Origin: Gp13-AA77 sp035949375
Lineage (GTDB): Bacteria > Acidobacteriota > Terriglobia > UBA7540
Reading direction: 5' to 3'
DNA length: 64,000 nt
Assembly: GCA_035949375.1 (NCBI GenBank)
Contig: DASZIG010000113.1
Coordinates: forward strand, 1 to 64,000
Below the pieces are notes generated by a model. It had not been told where the DNA came from and ran no database searches. It was given only the letters and a program-made list of their open reading frames with translations. Of this stretch, positions 63,980 to 64,000 are shown one piece after another. A program made the translations under genes and the position numbers. Within the stretch, counting starts at the first letter, position 1, and each line of letters opens with the position of its first letter.

Positions 63980-64000
63980 GCCTCGATTGTATCCGTGTGA

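Overview
The window is GC-rich chromosomal DNA. Its gene content points to a soil-type member of the Acidobacteriota. The evidence is a large TonB-dependent receptor with an N-terminal carboxypeptidase-regulatory-like domain paired with a DUF5666 protein, GH127 and GH42 glycosidases, a PQQ dehydrogenase, a GRP-type sugar transporter, many small toxin-antitoxin pairs and intergenic palindromes. The lineage is an inference; no rRNA or marker gene other than an EF-G-like GTPase is present. No transposase, integrase, phage gene or CRISPR array was seen.

Layout. 1-4.2 kb: a 5'-truncated SRPBCC protein, homoserine kinase flanked by two YbhB/PEBP paralogues, and a 16-bp tandem array. 4.2-9.5 kb: a DNA-repair locus with MrfB exonuclease and MrfA helicase (minus strand) diverging from an AlkZ/YcaQ-like glycosylase. 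9.5-15.8 kb: patatin-like phospholipase, M23 peptidase, polyphosphate kinase, sugar transporter. 15.8-26.1 kb: three toxin-antitoxin pairs, GH127 plus a beta-hydroxyacid dehydrogenase, a beta-helix secreted protein, an EF-G-like GTPase and a frameshifted membrane-protein pseudogene. 26-40 kb: GH42, DUF5666/TonB receptor pair, MscS channel, thioredoxin-like protein, SDR, PQQ-cytochrome c dehydrogenase, PIG-L deacetylase. 40-47 kb: tRNA-Leu(CAG), a DUF4188 protein and a complete formate dehydrogenase operon whose catalytic subunit is read through an in-frame UGA as selenocysteine. 47-53 kb: RND efflux operon and an RraA pseudogene. 53-59.4 kb: two coiled-coil porins, one behind a four-repeat PhoP/PhoB-type box, a DUF2292 gene and the 3' end of a cysteine desulfurase gene. 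60-64 kb: FAD reductase, sugar isomerase-like protein and an APH(6)-like kinase.

The most interesting points are these. (1) mrfA and mrfB sit head-to-head with an AlkZ-like glycosylase gene, which looks like a two-pathway DNA-crosslink repair island. (2) mrfA carries two in-frame insertions built of heptanucleotide repeats. (3) The formate dehydrogenase is a selenoprotein with a visible SECIS stem-loop. (4) A Pho-box-like array precedes one porin gene. (5) A 19-bp repeat family is scattered over three intergenic regions. All calls come from reading the sequence; no database search was run.
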